A DNA stretch of 64,000 nt from Pseudomonas sp. 6D_7.1_Bac1 (GTDB lineage: Bacteria > Pseudomonadota > Gammaproteobacteria > Pseudomonadales > Pseudomonadaceae), in the NCBI RefSeq assembly GCF_025465945.1, contig NZ_JANLNW010000074.1:227198-291197 (forward strand), read 5' to 3'. Below are positions 42,533 to 51,244 of this stretch, piece after piece. Each line of letters opens with the position of its first letter. Positions within the stretch are counted from its first letter, which is position 1. A program made the position numbers and the translations under genes. A model generated the notes under the pieces. The model was not told the DNA's origin. It worked only from the letters and a program-made list of their open reading frames with translations, and did not search any database.

Positions 42533-42772
42533 ATGAGTTTCTATGAGGACAACGTTGCTGACGGCAGCCACTGCGGAAGCTGCTGCCAGTTCATTGGCGC
42601 TGATGTTGGGTATGCGCGCTTCTGCAAGTCGTGCGAAGCAAATCACGCACCGAAGAAGCTCAAGCCTTTGGTGTCGACCGACATGAAGCCAGTCGGCGGC
42701 CTGACTAAAAGTCAGCGTCGACGTCAGCAAAAGAAGCGCGCCAAGGCCAGGGTGGCCAACGCAGTCAAATAA
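42533..42772 (+). CDS. Small zinc-finger-like basic protein
   Basis: The 79-aa protein begins MSFYEDNVADGSHCGSCCQF and has Cys residues in a HCGSCC...FCKSCEANH pattern that could bind zinc, then a strongly basic tail (SQRRRQQKKRAKARV). GGAG is eight bases before ATG 42533, better than for the in-frame ATGs at 42503 and 42521. Nucleic-acid binding is likely; function unknown. Confidence 0.65.
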   Translation: MSFYEDNVADGSHCGSCCQFIGADVGYARFCKSCEANHAPKKLKPLVSTDMKPVGGLTKSQRRRQQKKRAKARVANAVK

Positions 42773-42793
42773 CCCCAAACACGAGAGACCGCC

Positions 42794-43030
42794 ATGAGCG
42801 ATTGGATCAAATGCAGCGACCTGCTGCCGGCTTGTAATCACGAGTGCACCAGCGACGAAACAATGGTTTCGCGGACGGTTCTCGTCACCGATTGCCACGA
42901 AGCGCAATCGCTTGGCATAGCTCATATGCGCCTTGATCGCACCTGGAAGCTATACGGAGGTGATTACGACTTCATGCATCCGACCGAGATCACCCACTGG
43001 CAGCCACTCCCTGCCCCGCCCGCCGAATAA
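42794..43030 (+). CDS. DUF551 family protein
   Basis: The 78-aa protein begins MSDWIKCSDLLP and ends THWQPLPAPPAE, the DUF551 signature (W-I-x-C-S-x-x-L-P at the start, H-W-x-P-L-P at the end). Such proteins are common in phages and have no known function. Confidence 0.85.
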   Translation: MSDWIKCSDLLPACNHECTSDETMVSRTVLVTDCHEAQSLGIAHMRLDRTWKLYGGDYDFMHPTEITHWQPLPAPPAE

Positions 43031-43053
43031 TCCCCGCCACTTTGGAGCCGACC

Positions 43054-43458
43054 ATGTCAGCACTGCGCAAGCCAATCCCGGAAGACGACTTTCTCGAAAC
43101 TCAGACTGGTCAGGATTGGCTGGCTGAGTCTGTGGATGACCTGTTGAGTCGGCGCGATGTGGAAGCGCCAAACCCGGTTGGCCGAAGCGTTGTTCTGGTA
43201 AATGCCAACCACTTGCCTGAGGCCCTGGCAGATCACATGGCCACGCAACCTGATCCAGACCATTGCATCGAGAAGATCTTGATCGAGCTGGTCAAGCGAG
43301 AGGACGGCAGCTTATTGCATCGCTGGGCGGTCCGCGCAGTTGGCGGCGACCCGCTCACTGTCCGCGCCATGGCAGTCGATTTGATCGCGGTGCATGCCAA
43401 CGAGTACCGCGATGCAAAACGTGAGAGCGATCGCGTGGAGCAGGAGTGCGGGTTTTGA
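43054..43458 (+). CDS. Early phage protein, unknown
   Basis: The 134-aa protein begins MSALRKPIPEDDFLETQTGQ, with acidic and helical character. It overlaps the next gene by 13 bases. An in-frame TTG 12 bases upstream is less likely as start. No family recognised. Confidence 0.65.
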   Translation: MSALRKPIPEDDFLETQTGQDWLAESVDDLLSRRDVEAPNPVGRSVVLVNANHLPEALADHMATQPDPDHCIEKILIELVKREDGSLLHRWAVRAVGGDPLTVRAMAVDLIAVHANEYRDAKRESDRVEQECGF

Positions 43459-43643
43459 GCCCTCACATTCTCATAGACCAGGCCCTCGACGGTGTGGCCG
43501 AACCAGTTGGCCAGGAGGACATAAGCCTCTTGGTGCAATCACTGATCACCCGCCTGTTCACCGACGGGGCAATCACCACCGAAGAGTTCAACCACTACTG
43601 CAAGCGGCTGCGGGAAATCTGCCAGCGGCGCAAGGAGGCATGA
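43446..43643 (+). CDS. Small early protein, unknown
   Basis: The frame starts at GTG 43446 or TTG 43455 and encodes about 65 aa, ending CKRLREICQRRKEA. Its stop overlaps the next start. The LFTDGAITTEEFNHYCKRLR segment is helical. No family recognised. Confidence 0.55.
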   Translation: MRVLSPHILIDQALDGVAEPVGQEDISLLVQSLITRLFTDGAITTEEFNHYCKRLREICQRRKEA

Positions 43644-43843
43644 TGACCACATCACCAGTCAAAACGCTGATCGACGAACAGCTTGAGGACATCAGCGCCC
43701 ACAACCTGCGCGAAGCTTACGGCCTGGCCGAACGGCGCGGCTTCTTCGGCGCGCCGATTGAGCAGTACGCCGAGCCGGGCTATGGCGGTCGCGTCCTTCA
43801 GGTGCTGCGCTACCGAGTTGCTCAACTGGAGCGTGATCAGTGA
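43643..43843 (+). CDS. Small early protein, unknown
   Basis: The 66-aa protein begins MTTSPVKTLIDEQLEDISAH. AGGAGG lies four bases before ATG 43643; another ATG is 3 bases earlier. It overlaps the following small HTH gene by 4 bases. Confidence 0.6.
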   Translation: MTTSPVKTLIDEQLEDISAHNLREAYGLAERRGFFGAPIEQYAEPGYGGRVLQVLRYRVAQLERDQ

Positions 43844-44016
43844 GCGGTTACGGCGCACATCTGCGCGGCCAGCATCTGGCCAAGCGCTGCGCAAAGCTTC
43901 GACGTGAAGGACTGTCGCTTTCTGAGGTCGCTCGGATCGCCGGCGTAACGAAGGAACAGGTCTCCACCAAGATCCAGTTGGGCGAGCGCCTTCTATCTCT
44001 GACTGAGCCTGCATGA
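43840..44016 (+). CDS. Small HTH protein
   Basis: The 58-aa ORF starts at GTG 43840 (overlap GTGA with the previous stop). It contains the helix-turn-helix SLSEVARIAGVTKEQVSTKI. It could be a small DNA-binding regulator. It ends in an ATGA overlap with the next ORF. Confidence 0.6.
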   Translation: MSGYGAHLRGQHLAKRCAKLRREGLSLSEVARIAGVTKEQVSTKIQLGERLLSLTEPA

Positions 44017-44129
44017 CGATCCGCCAGCGTATCCGTCGGATCTTATTTTGGCGAAGCTCGTTCACAGTTCACGCCCTTTGCACTGCCGCGATGTTGCTTA
44101 CCGCCTTCGCAAATCACGTAACCCAATAA
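44013..44129 (+). CDS. Very small hydrophobic peptide
   Basis: The 38-aa ORF begins MTIRQRIRRILFWRSS, basic at the start and hydrophobic after it (VHALCTAAMLLTAFAN). The ATGA overlap with the HTH gene suggests coupling. It may insert in the membrane. Confidence 0.45.
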   Translation: MTIRQRIRRILFWRSSFTVHALCTAAMLLTAFANHVTQ

Positions 44130-44171
44130 CCACACATTTCAAGGCTGCGCGTGGCGCGGCGAGGATTCCCC

Positions 44172-45029
44172 GTGCCCCAAGTACGCAAACTCGACCAGGC
44201 GATAGAGCCAATCGAGGCGACCGTGGTCACCACCATCGACCAGCACCGGCCGCCCACCAACGCAACTGCGGTTGCAGCTCAGGGTAATGACGCTGCCAGC
44301 ATCATGTCCGTGATCATGCAGGTCGCTGCCACTCCAAATGTCGACGTCGGCAACATGGAGCGACTGATGCAGATGCACGAGCGCCACGTCGACCGACAGG
44401 CTTCGGCGGCATTCAGTGTCGCCATGGTCAACGCGCAAAAGCGAATCAAGCCGGTGACGCGCAAAGCGCTCAACAAACACACCGCCAGCACTTACGCCAG
44501 GCTCGAAGACATCGATCGGGAGATCAGCCCGATCTTCACCGAGGAAGGTTTCTCGCTGTCCTTCGGTACCGCTGACTCTCGCCTGCCTGGCCATCTCCGC
44601 ATCACCTGCGACTGCATGCACGCCGGAGGCCACACGAAGCTCTACCAGCTCGACCTGCCGATCGATGCCGCAGGTTCTGGCGGGAAGACAAACAAAACCG
44701 GTGTGCAGGCGAACGGCTCGACGATCAGCTACGGCCGTCGATACCTGACCCAGATGATTTTCAACGTCACCACGACCGATGACGACGATGACGGGAATTC
44801 GGGAGCTCCTCCCACTGAGGCTTTACCACCAGAGCCTGAAGCCCTTCCCCCGTATCCACCCGAAAAGTTCACCGAGAACTTCCCAAAGTGGGTCGCCATG
44901 ATTCTGAGCGGACAAAAAACAGCTGAACACATCGTCGTGATGCTCGGGCTTAAGGCATCTCTAACCGAGCACCAGAAAAAAACCATCCTCGCAATCATCG
45001 CGCCGTCACAAGAAGGAGACGCATCTTGA
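44172..45029 (+). CDS. erf: ERF-family single-strand annealing protein
   Basis: The 285-aa protein has the ERF core (KALNKHTASTYARLEDIDRE; FTEEGFSLSFGT; NGSTISYGRRYLTQMIFNV) and an acidic Pro-rich linker. ERF proteins anneal homologous single strands in phage recombination and genome circularisation. GTG 44172 with GAGG upstream fits best; another GTG is 21 bases earlier. It is paired with the exonuclease gene that follows. Confidence 0.9.
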   Translation: MPQVRKLDQAIEPIEATVVTTIDQHRPPTNATAVAAQGNDAASIMSVIMQVAATPNVDVGNMERLMQMHERHVDRQASAAFSVAMVNAQKRIKPVTRKALNKHTASTYARLEDIDREISPIFTEEGFSLSFGTADSRLPGHLRITCDCMHAGGHTKLYQLDLPIDAAGSGGKTNKTGVQANGSTISYGRRYLTQMIFNVTTTDDDDDGNSGAPPTEALPPEPEALPPYPPEKFTENFPKWVAMILSGQKTAEHIVVMLGLKASLTEHQKKTILAIIAPSQEGDAS

Positions 45030-46660
45030 AAATTCACTCGGTAATCCAAGGCTCAGAAGCCTGGCACGCACTCCGCGCCAACTACTTCACTGCCTCCGAA
45101 GCCCCGGCGATGATGGGCGCATCGAAGCAGATGAAGCGCACCGAACTACTTCACGCCAAGAAGACCGGTCTCGACCGCGACGTGTCGTGGTGGGTGCAGA
45201 AATACCTGTTCGACAAGGGCCATGAAGCCGAAGCCATGGCGCGGCCAATCTTGGAAGTGCGGATCGGCGAAGACCTGTTCCCTGTTGTTGGCACCAAGGG
45301 CGACCTGCTCGCCTCGCTCGACGGCTGCACCATGCTCGGCGAAACACTGTTCGAGCACAAAATGTGGAACGAGCAGCTCGCCGCCGACGTGCTGGCCGGC
45401 ACGCTGGACCCACACTACTACTGGCAGCTTGAGCAGCAACTGCTGGTGAGCGGCGCTGAGAAAGTGATTTTCGTTTGCTCCGACGGCACTGAAGACAATT
45501 TCGTGTCGATGGAATACACGCCGGTACCGGGCCGCGCTGCAACACTCGTTGCCGGGTGGAAGCAGTTCCAGGCTGACTTGCTCGACTTCACACCTGCCGA
45601 GGCTCTGCCTGAGGCCGTAGGCAAGACACCTGAAAGCCTGCCGGCGCTGCGTATCGAAGTCACCGGCATGGTCACCGCCAGCAACCTGGAGCAGTTCAAG
45701 GCCCATTCGATGGCGGCACTTGAGTCGATCAATACCGTCTTGGAAACCGATCAGCACTTTGCCGACGCCGAGAAGAGAGTTAAATGGTGTGGCGATGTTG
45801 AAGAGCGTCTTGAGGCGGCCAAGCAGCATGCATTAAGCCAAACCGAAAGCATCGACGTCCTCTTCCGCACTATTACCGAGATCAGCGCTGAGGTTCGCAG
45901 AAAGCGCCTGGAGTTAGAAAAGCTGGTGAAGGCCCGCAAGCTCAGCATCCGCGAAGACATCGTCATGGATGCGGCTAAAGCGCTGCAAACGCATATTGAC
46001 CAGATCAACACGTCGCTGGGCGACAAGGCTCGCATGCCTGCGGTACCGGCGGACTTCGCCGGCGCCATCAAAGGCAAGAAAAGCATCAGCAGCCTACGCG
46101 ACGCTGCCGACTCGGAACTGGCCCGGGCGAAAATCGCAGCAAGCCAAATCGGTGACAGCATTCGCGCCAACCTGGCCAGTCTCGTCGAGCTCGCCGCCGA
46201 CTACATGTTCCTGTTCAACGATATCCAGCAGTTGGTGCTCAAGGCCAATGACGACCTGGTGGCGCTGATCAAGCTGCGGATCTCGGATCATCAGAAAGCC
46301 GAAGAAGTGAAGGCTGAAGCTCAACGGGAGCGGATTCGGAAGGAAGAGCTGCAGCGGATCGAAGACGAAGCGAAAGCAAAGGCTGTCATCGAGCCAGCAC
46401 CTGCACAACCAGCACCGACGCCTTCCCCGGTTAAAGCCGCTCCAGCGGTTGCGGCAATTGCGAAGCCCGCAGCGACAGCAAAACCGGTGATCTACCGAGC
46501 GGAAGTTACGGATCTGGAAGCACTGGTGCACGCCGTTGCCGGTGGTCTCGCCCCGCTCAGCGTGCTGACTGTGAACTGGGACGAGCTCGACGCCCTGGTT
46601 GCTCAACAAGGTTCGCTTTTCAGCATGGCCGGCGTAACCCTGGTGAATGCTGCGGCATGA
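45026..46660 (+). CDS. YqaJ-type recombination exonuclease with long C-terminal coiled coil
   Basis: The 544-aa protein begins at TTG 45026, which overlaps the erf stop (TTGA) and has AAGGAGA seven bases upstream. Residues 1-190 are a YqaJ nuclease: GSEAWHALRANYFTASEAPA, Asp in GTKGDLLASLDG, FEHKMW (Glu and Lys), and YYWQLEQQLLVSGA. Residues 220-455 are a long coiled coil, then a Pro/Ala linker and a small C-terminal domain. It would produce the single strands used by ERF. The coiled-coil extension is much longer than in lambda Exo. Confidence 0.88.
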   Translation: MKIHSVIQGSEAWHALRANYFTASEAPAMMGASKQMKRTELLHAKKTGLDRDVSWWVQKYLFDKGHEAEAMARPILEVRIGEDLFPVVGTKGDLLASLDGCTMLGETLFEHKMWNEQLAADVLAGTLDPHYYWQLEQQLLVSGAEKVIFVCSDGTEDNFVSMEYTPVPGRAATLVAGWKQFQADLLDFTPAEALPEAVGKTPESLPALRIEVTGMVTASNLEQFKAHSMAALESINTVLETDQHFADAEKRVKWCGDVEERLEAAKQHALSQTESIDVLFRTITEISAEVRRKRLELEKLVKARKLSIREDIVMDAAKALQTHIDQINTSLGDKARMPAVPADFAGAIKGKKSISSLRDAADSELARAKIAASQIGDSIRANLASLVELAADYMFLFNDIQQLVLKANDDLVALIKLRISDHQKAEEVKAEAQRERIRKEELQRIEDEAKAKAVIEPAPAQPAPTPSPVKAAPAVAAIAKPAATAKPVIYRAEVTDLEALVHAVAGGLAPLSVLTVNWDELDALVAQQGSLFSMAGVTLVNAAA

Positions 46661-46741
46661 GCAAGATCAAGCGAGTGGTAAATCAACGACGTCGGCAGCC
46701 CTGGCTGGATCTGCGGGCCAGCGGAATCGAAGAGGTAGGCG

Positions 46742-47083
46742 ATGGCAATGGATGGAAAAGCACGCTCTGCCAAGGCGGCACAGAAGCGGATCGAGTACGA
46801 CGAGAAGGAATTGCGGCACCGGGTCAGGCTCGGCATCCGACAGAAGCTTGACGAGTTGATGGCCTGGAACGACATCTCGGAAATCAACGAGGCGGTGCAG
46901 AACCTGATCCTGAACGCTCATGCGCTCGGGCCGACGCTGTCATATCAGGCGATTCAGAGTCCGCGCCACAAAGTGCAGATAAGCGAAAACGTGGCGCGGA
47001 TGTTTCGGAATGAGAGTTTGCGGGAGCTGCGCAACGACCCGGGCGACGAGATCGTCGAGCCAAGTCAGGCCTTGGTCGACTGA
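46742..47083 (+). CDS. Early phage protein, possibly DNA-binding
   Basis: The 113-aa protein begins MAMDGKARSAKAAQKRIEYD, basic at the start; the ELRHRVRLGIRQKLDELMAW helix resembles a ribbon-helix-helix arm. GAGGTAGG precedes the start. Function unknown. Confidence 0.65.
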   Translation: MAMDGKARSAKAAQKRIEYDEKELRHRVRLGIRQKLDELMAWNDISEINEAVQNLILNAHALGPTLSYQAIQSPRHKVQISENVARMFRNESLRELRNDPGDEIVEPSQALVD

Positions 47084-47241
47084 GTGAAGATCCATGCAAA
47101 AGCGGCAGCAGCAATGATCGGCCTGATCAGGTCCGTCGCTGGAGCCCGGCCGGTGTAAATACCCAGTCCCGATGTTATGAAAACAGCCACAGCAGCAACA
47201 ATGCCCAGCACTGCAATCCAGCGAAAATATTTTGGAAACAT
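47065..47241 (-). CDS. Small two-segment membrane protein
   Basis: The 58-aa protein begins MFPKYFRWIAVLGIVAAVAV and has two membrane segments (residues 8-24 and 38-52). AAGGGAG is eight bases before ATG 47241. It is one of the few minus-strand genes in this region and its 3' end overlaps the preceding plus-strand gene. It could be a lysogeny-expressed moron. Confidence 0.6.
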   Translation of the reverse strand: MFPKYFRWIAVLGIVAAVAVFITSGLGIYTGRAPATDLIRPIIAAAAFAWIFTQSTKA

Positions 47242-47348
47242 CGTGTCACTCCCTTGAAGAAGGGCGCGATCGTAATTGCAATTAGCCACCACATCAAGCC
47301 ACTGTCGCATCCGGTCACGGAGGGCGGCGCCTACCCGAGGAATTCGCA

Positions 47349-48356
47349 ATGCCCGTTCTCCACAGTGTGATCCACAAGATCGACAAGAAGCCCGACGGTA
47401 ACCCGGCCATCCTGCACCGCAGCGCCGGTGAGCTGGTCGAGAGCCAGGCCCGCGACGAACTGATTCAACAATTCAACGAAAGCTACAACGCCAAGCCCGG
47501 TAAAGGCTGGGGTTTCTTCCATGCCGAATCCGGCGCCCATCCATTCAGCGGCTGGCTCAGCAACTACCTGGCCGGTACCGAAGACTTCATGGAGTTCAGC
47601 AATATCGCCATCGAGCACCTGCAAAAGCTCATGGAAGAATCCAACCTGACGGTCGGCGGAAACGTCCTCTTCTGCCATTACCGGCAGGGCATGACCGAGT
47701 ACCTGGTCATCGCCCTGATGCAAGAAACCGAGGCGGTGATTCTTAGTGATGGCCTGGTGCTTTGGCCAATGCGACGTCTGGACCTCGACAGCATCTTCCT
47801 CGCGGCGCGGATCAATCTGTCCGAATGGAGAAACAACCCAGCCTCGAAGCAGTACGTGTCGTTCCTCAAGGCGAAGAAAGGTCGTCGCGTCACCGAATAC
47901 TTTCGCGATTTCATCGGCGTGCAGGAAGGCATCGACGGACCAGGTGAAACCCGAACCCTGCTCAAGGCGTTCAGCGACTTCGTTGAAAGCGAAGACCTCG
48001 GCGAGGAATCGGCCCGCGAGAAGACCAACACCTTGGTCAGCTGTGCAATGGCTCAGGTGAAGCTGGGTGAGCCGCTCACACTCGACGAGTTGTCCGAAGT
48101 ACTCGACGAAGACCTGCCAAAGGCGTTTGCCGAGTTCATCCAGGGCAAGGACTACGGCCTTTCGGCTTCGATCCCACTGGACAAAAAAACCCTGAACAAA
48201 TTCCGACGCTTCACCGGGCGCGCCAATGGCCTATCGATCAGTTTTGAGCAGCATCTGCTCGGGGACAAGGTCGAGTTCGACGAAGCCGGCGGCACGCTGA
48301 CGTTGCGCAATCTGCCAGCCCAGCTCACAGATCAACTCAAGCGCGCAGTCGCCTGA
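47349..48356 (+). CDS. ndpA: NdpA/YejK-family nucleoid-associated protein
   Basis: The 335-aa protein matches the YejK/NdpA family: HSVIHKIDKKPDG at the start, a central LDLDSIFLAARINLSEW and EYFRDFIGVQEG segment, and a C-terminal FTGRANGLSISFEQHLLG. Full length for the family. Chromosomal copies bind DNA in gamma-proteobacteria. A phage copy may shape host or phage DNA during infection. Confidence 0.9.
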   Translation: MPVLHSVIHKIDKKPDGNPAILHRSAGELVESQARDELIQQFNESYNAKPGKGWGFFHAESGAHPFSGWLSNYLAGTEDFMEFSNIAIEHLQKLMEESNLTVGGNVLFCHYRQGMTEYLVIALMQETEAVILSDGLVLWPMRRLDLDSIFLAARINLSEWRNNPASKQYVSFLKAKKGRRVTEYFRDFIGVQEGIDGPGETRTLLKAFSDFVESEDLGEESAREKTNTLVSCAMAQVKLGEPLTLDELSEVLDEDLPKAFAEFIQGKDYGLSASIPLDKKTLNKFRRFTGRANGLSISFEQHLLGDKVEFDEAGGTLTLRNLPAQLTDQLKRAVA

Positions 48357-48453
48357 CGCCCACCGCAACGCCGCGCTCTGGACGGAGGGCGGCGCCTGAC
48401 CGAAGCCTCACGATAAAGAACCTGTCCAAGACTAATCCGAATTATGTTGTTGT

Positions 48454-49068
48454 CTATTCATGTCGCACTCGACTTCCACCACCGCCTTCTATGATTTTGA
48501 CCATCATTTTAACTATGTCATCATCGGTGCACCCAGAGTCTTTAAATCCTGCCTGAATACTTAGCCAAAAGCCCGGATCAAAATCGGCAATTTTTTTCAA
48601 ACCGTCCGGCCATTTCCATGACGAAGTAAACCCCTTATATACATCCTTCGTAGTTTTAATTTTATCCAGCACGCCAAATAACTCCAACACAAAGGCGCAC
48701 GAAAGACATGGAGGCGACGTAACAGTAATTCTCACTAAATCATTTTTCATTTCTTTATTGTTAAGCGCACTACCAACCAGCTTCATATACTTCTCTAGAG
48801 CTTCCATCTCAGCATGAATACAGGTTCTTGCACAATAGTCGCCTGCAATCTCTTCGCTTTTCGCTGCGGCTGTTTTACGGGAGCAAACTGTTGCATGACA
48901 AGCCATAGCATTATCACCTTGTACAGATTCTAATGTTTTTTCCATTTTTTTATTAGCTATATTGAGGATTTCATACTTCATAAATGTAATTATTTTGTCC
49001 TGCCCCGCATTAATAAGACCTACGTTCCATCGAATCCGCTTTCCAGCAGCCTCACTCGGAAAAGACAT
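48454..49068 (-). CDS. Cytidine deaminase-like protein, moron
   Basis: The 204-aa protein has a deaminase zinc site: His85-Ala-Glu87 (CIHAEMEAL) and Pro-Pro-Cys121-x-x-Cys124 (SPPCLSCAF). The Glu would be the proton shuttle. Remaining sequence is unlike the housekeeping Cdd or ComEB-type enzymes I know, and it has a separate N-terminal region with extra Cys/His (MACHATVC). The DNA is strikingly AT-rich and the gene opposes its neighbours, so it was recently acquired. Substrate could be a nucleotide, DNA or RNA. Confidence 0.75.
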   Translation of the reverse strand: MSFPSEAAGKRIRWNVGLINAGQDKIITFMKYEILNIANKKMEKTLESVQGDNAMACHATVCSRKTAAAKSEEIAGDYCARTCIHAEMEALEKYMKLVGSALNNKEMKNDLVRITVTSPPCLSCAFVLELFGVLDKIKTTKDVYKGFTSSWKWPDGLKKIADFDPGFWLSIQAGFKDSGCTDDDIVKMMVKIIEGGGGSRVRHE

Positions 49069-49207
49069 ACCAGGATCACTCCATAATTAGATTAACGGCA
49101 GGACTTGTATTACGAAAAAACGCGCTGTACCAAATATAAATAGACCACTAAAGCCAATCCCGCTACTTCCTCCCGCAATAAAACGCGCGCCTGACTGGAA
49201 ATAACTT

Positions 49208-50506
49208 ATGACCCCCTCCCACCAGATACTGGTCGGCGACTGCCTAGAGCTGATGCGACAGATGCCAGACAACTCGGTCGACAGCGTCGTGACCGATCCA
49301 CCCTACGGGATTCGGTTCATGGGCAAGAGCTGGGATGGCCAGGACATTGAAAATCGCGCCGCCTACCGCGCCAGTATGCCGTCGCACGCTTCAGCTTGTG
49401 GGCCGAGCGGCGGACACCGATCGGTTGCGGCCGAAGCCGGAAAGTACGACCTGACACCCAACGGCATGCGCGCCTTCCAGTCCTTCACCCTGGAGTGGGC
49501 AACAGAAGCGCTTCGGGTACTCAAACCCGGCGGACACCTGCTGTCGTTCGCCGCGGCTCGCACCTACCACCACATGGCGGTCGGCATCGAGATGGCGGGC
49601 TTCGAGATCCGCGATCAGATTATGTGGGTGTTTGGCTCGGGCTTTCCCAAATCGCACAATTTAAAGGGTGATCACGAAGGTTGGGGCACAGCACTCAAGC
49701 CAGCACATGAACCAATCTGCATGGCTCGCAAACCGCTGATCGGCACGGTAGCGGCCAATGCTCTGACACACGGCACCGGACCAATCAACGTCGATGCCTG
49801 TCGAATTCATGGACCGGATGCCGCCGGTGGCGAATACACCCAGATGCGGATGGCTCCAGGGCACCACGTCAATGAAACCGGCAAATGGAAGCAAGACGCA
49901 GAGTTCACCGGCGAGCGGAAGGCCGGGCGCTGGCCAGCCAATCTGATTCACGACGGAAGCGACTGCGTGGTTGCGATGTTTCCGGCGGAGGCCGGTGCCA
50001 GCGCACCAGTGCGCGGTAACGAAGCTAGCGCGGCGAGTACTGGCGAGATCACTGGCAAGCGCGATCGAGTGGCCGGTGCATTTCATGGTGACACCGGCAG
50101 CGCCGCCCGCTTCTTCTACTGCGCCAAGACGAGTCGCGCCGATCGGCACGAAGGCCTGACTAACCCAGGTCCTCAGTTCAAGCGGGGCAATACGCTTCGC
50201 AAGGTCGAGAACACTGCCACCACCGGCAATACACACCCGACGGTGAAACCCACCGACCTGATGGCCTATCTGCTTCGCCTGATCACGCCGCCAGGCGGTA
50301 CCGCGCTCGATCCGTTCATGGGCTCGGGCAGCACCGGCAAAGCGGCGATGCGCGAGGGCTTCCAATTCATCGGCTGCGAAATCGACGAGCAGTACGCAGC
50401 AATCGCCCGAGCACGCATTCAGCACGAGCTCGACAAGCAGAGCGCGCCCTCTCGATGGGTCGACAACCAACTATCCCTGTTCACCTCAAAGGAAGGTGCG
50501 TTATGA
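49208..50506 (+). CDS. DNA methyltransferase (N6-adenine or N4-cytosine, beta class)
   Basis: The 432-aa protein has motif IV DPPYGI at residues 30-35 and motif I LDPFMGSGSTG near residue 368, the permuted beta-class order. The middle holds the target-recognition region. It probably protects phage DNA from host restriction or changes regulation. No matching restriction enzyme is nearby. The stop overlaps the next start. Confidence 0.9.
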   Translation: MTPSHQILVGDCLELMRQMPDNSVDSVVTDPPYGIRFMGKSWDGQDIENRAAYRASMPSHASACGPSGGHRSVAAEAGKYDLTPNGMRAFQSFTLEWATEALRVLKPGGHLLSFAAARTYHHMAVGIEMAGFEIRDQIMWVFGSGFPKSHNLKGDHEGWGTALKPAHEPICMARKPLIGTVAANALTHGTGPINVDACRIHGPDAAGGEYTQMRMAPGHHVNETGKWKQDAEFTGERKAGRWPANLIHDGSDCVVAMFPAEAGASAPVRGNEASAASTGEITGKRDRVAGAFHGDTGSAARFFYCAKTSRADRHEGLTNPGPQFKRGNTLRKVENTATTGNTHPTVKPTDLMAYLLRLITPPGGTALDPFMGSGSTGKAAMREGFQFIGCEIDEQYAAIARARIQHELDKQSAPSRWVDNQLSLFTSKEGAL

Positions 50507-50682
50507 GCACATTTGCCGTATTCGGAATGACCCGCGATGTCGCCATGACCGAAGCCAAGAAGACGGTCAAAACCACCCGACCTGATCCGAAGAACCTCGG
50601 CCAGAAGATCGAGCTGACGGTCGATGAATGGCTGCACAAGGTCGGTCAGAAGGCCGATCAGATCATGGGGGGGGCAAGGTGA
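50503..50682 (+). CDS. Small protein coupled to the methyltransferase
   Basis: The 59-aa protein begins MSTFAVFGMTRDVAMTEAKK. Its ATGA start overlaps the methyltransferase stop. It is helical and basic, with no family recognised. Confidence 0.65.
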   Translation: MSTFAVFGMTRDVAMTEAKKTVKTTRPDPKNLGQKIELTVDEWLHKVGQKADQIMGGAR

Positions 50683-50891
50683 GGCAGCTCAGCCCACTAT
50701 TCGACGCACCACAGTACGCCCAGCAGTTCATTGAGTTGGCCCGCAAGACCGGCAAATGCCGTGACATGCGGATCAGGGCAAAGCGGGTGATGGTCGACGC
50801 CCAGGGCGAGCCGATCATCAACCCGAAGACAAAGACGCCGAAGGTTGGGTTTACGGAGTGGCCGCCGGTGAAGGTTGAGCAGGCAGCCTGA
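50679..50891 (+). CDS. Small early protein, unknown
   Basis: The 70-aa protein starts at GTG 50679 (overlap GTGA) and begins MRQLSPLFDAPQYAQQFIEL. The body is basic with a beta-like KRVMVDAQGEPIINPKTKTP stretch. It completes a three-gene coupled set with the methyltransferase. Confidence 0.6.
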   Translation: MRQLSPLFDAPQYAQQFIELARKTGKCRDMRIRAKRVMVDAQGEPIINPKTKTPKVGFTEWPPVKVEQAA

Positions 50892-50898
50892 CCCACCC

Positions 50899-51159
50899 TC
50901 ACCTATTTACCCAACGCTTCGCCTCATCCATACCCCAAATCGTAGCTTCATTGTCGCTCTCATCTGAGATATCAAAAATTTGCTCAGCAATGGCTCGGCC
51001 ATCTTCGCGGTAAACGCCTATGAACATGATGCCGGACAGCCCTCCATGTGTTCGGCGCAAGCGAATTTCGGAAAAGCAGCCATTGCTATGACTGTACTCG
51101 GTGAGCTTGTCCCCTTCCTCGGGGGACCACTGATCAAATGCTGAAGTTCGCTGCACCAT
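50899..51159 (-). CDS. Small acidic protein, opposite strand
   Basis: The 86-aa protein begins MVQRTSAFDQWSPEEGDKLT with AAGGAGAGG before ATG 51159. It is acidic with a mixed beta-alpha pattern (GLSGIMFIGVYREDG; IWGMDEAKRWV). A small acidic protein set alone between two methyltransferases and read against them could be an anti-restriction or DNA-mimic protein, but this is speculation. Confidence 0.55.
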   Translation of the reverse strand: MVQRTSAFDQWSPEEGDKLTEYSHSNGCFSEIRLRRTHGGLSGIMFIGVYREDGRAIAEQIFDISDESDNEATIWGMDEAKRWVNR

Positions 51160-51244
51160 CTTGCCTCTCCTTGATCCGGCCTCATGCCGGGCCGTCAACC
51201 AATAGCCCACAAACTCAAATCACGCCAACCGGCGAGGACTCCCT

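Noticed and set aside
46657..46851. 64-codon frame starting in the YqaJ stop (ATGA)
   Set aside because: The overlap start is suggestive, but most of it lies over the better-supported gene at 46742 in another frame, and the translation after residue 25 looks random.
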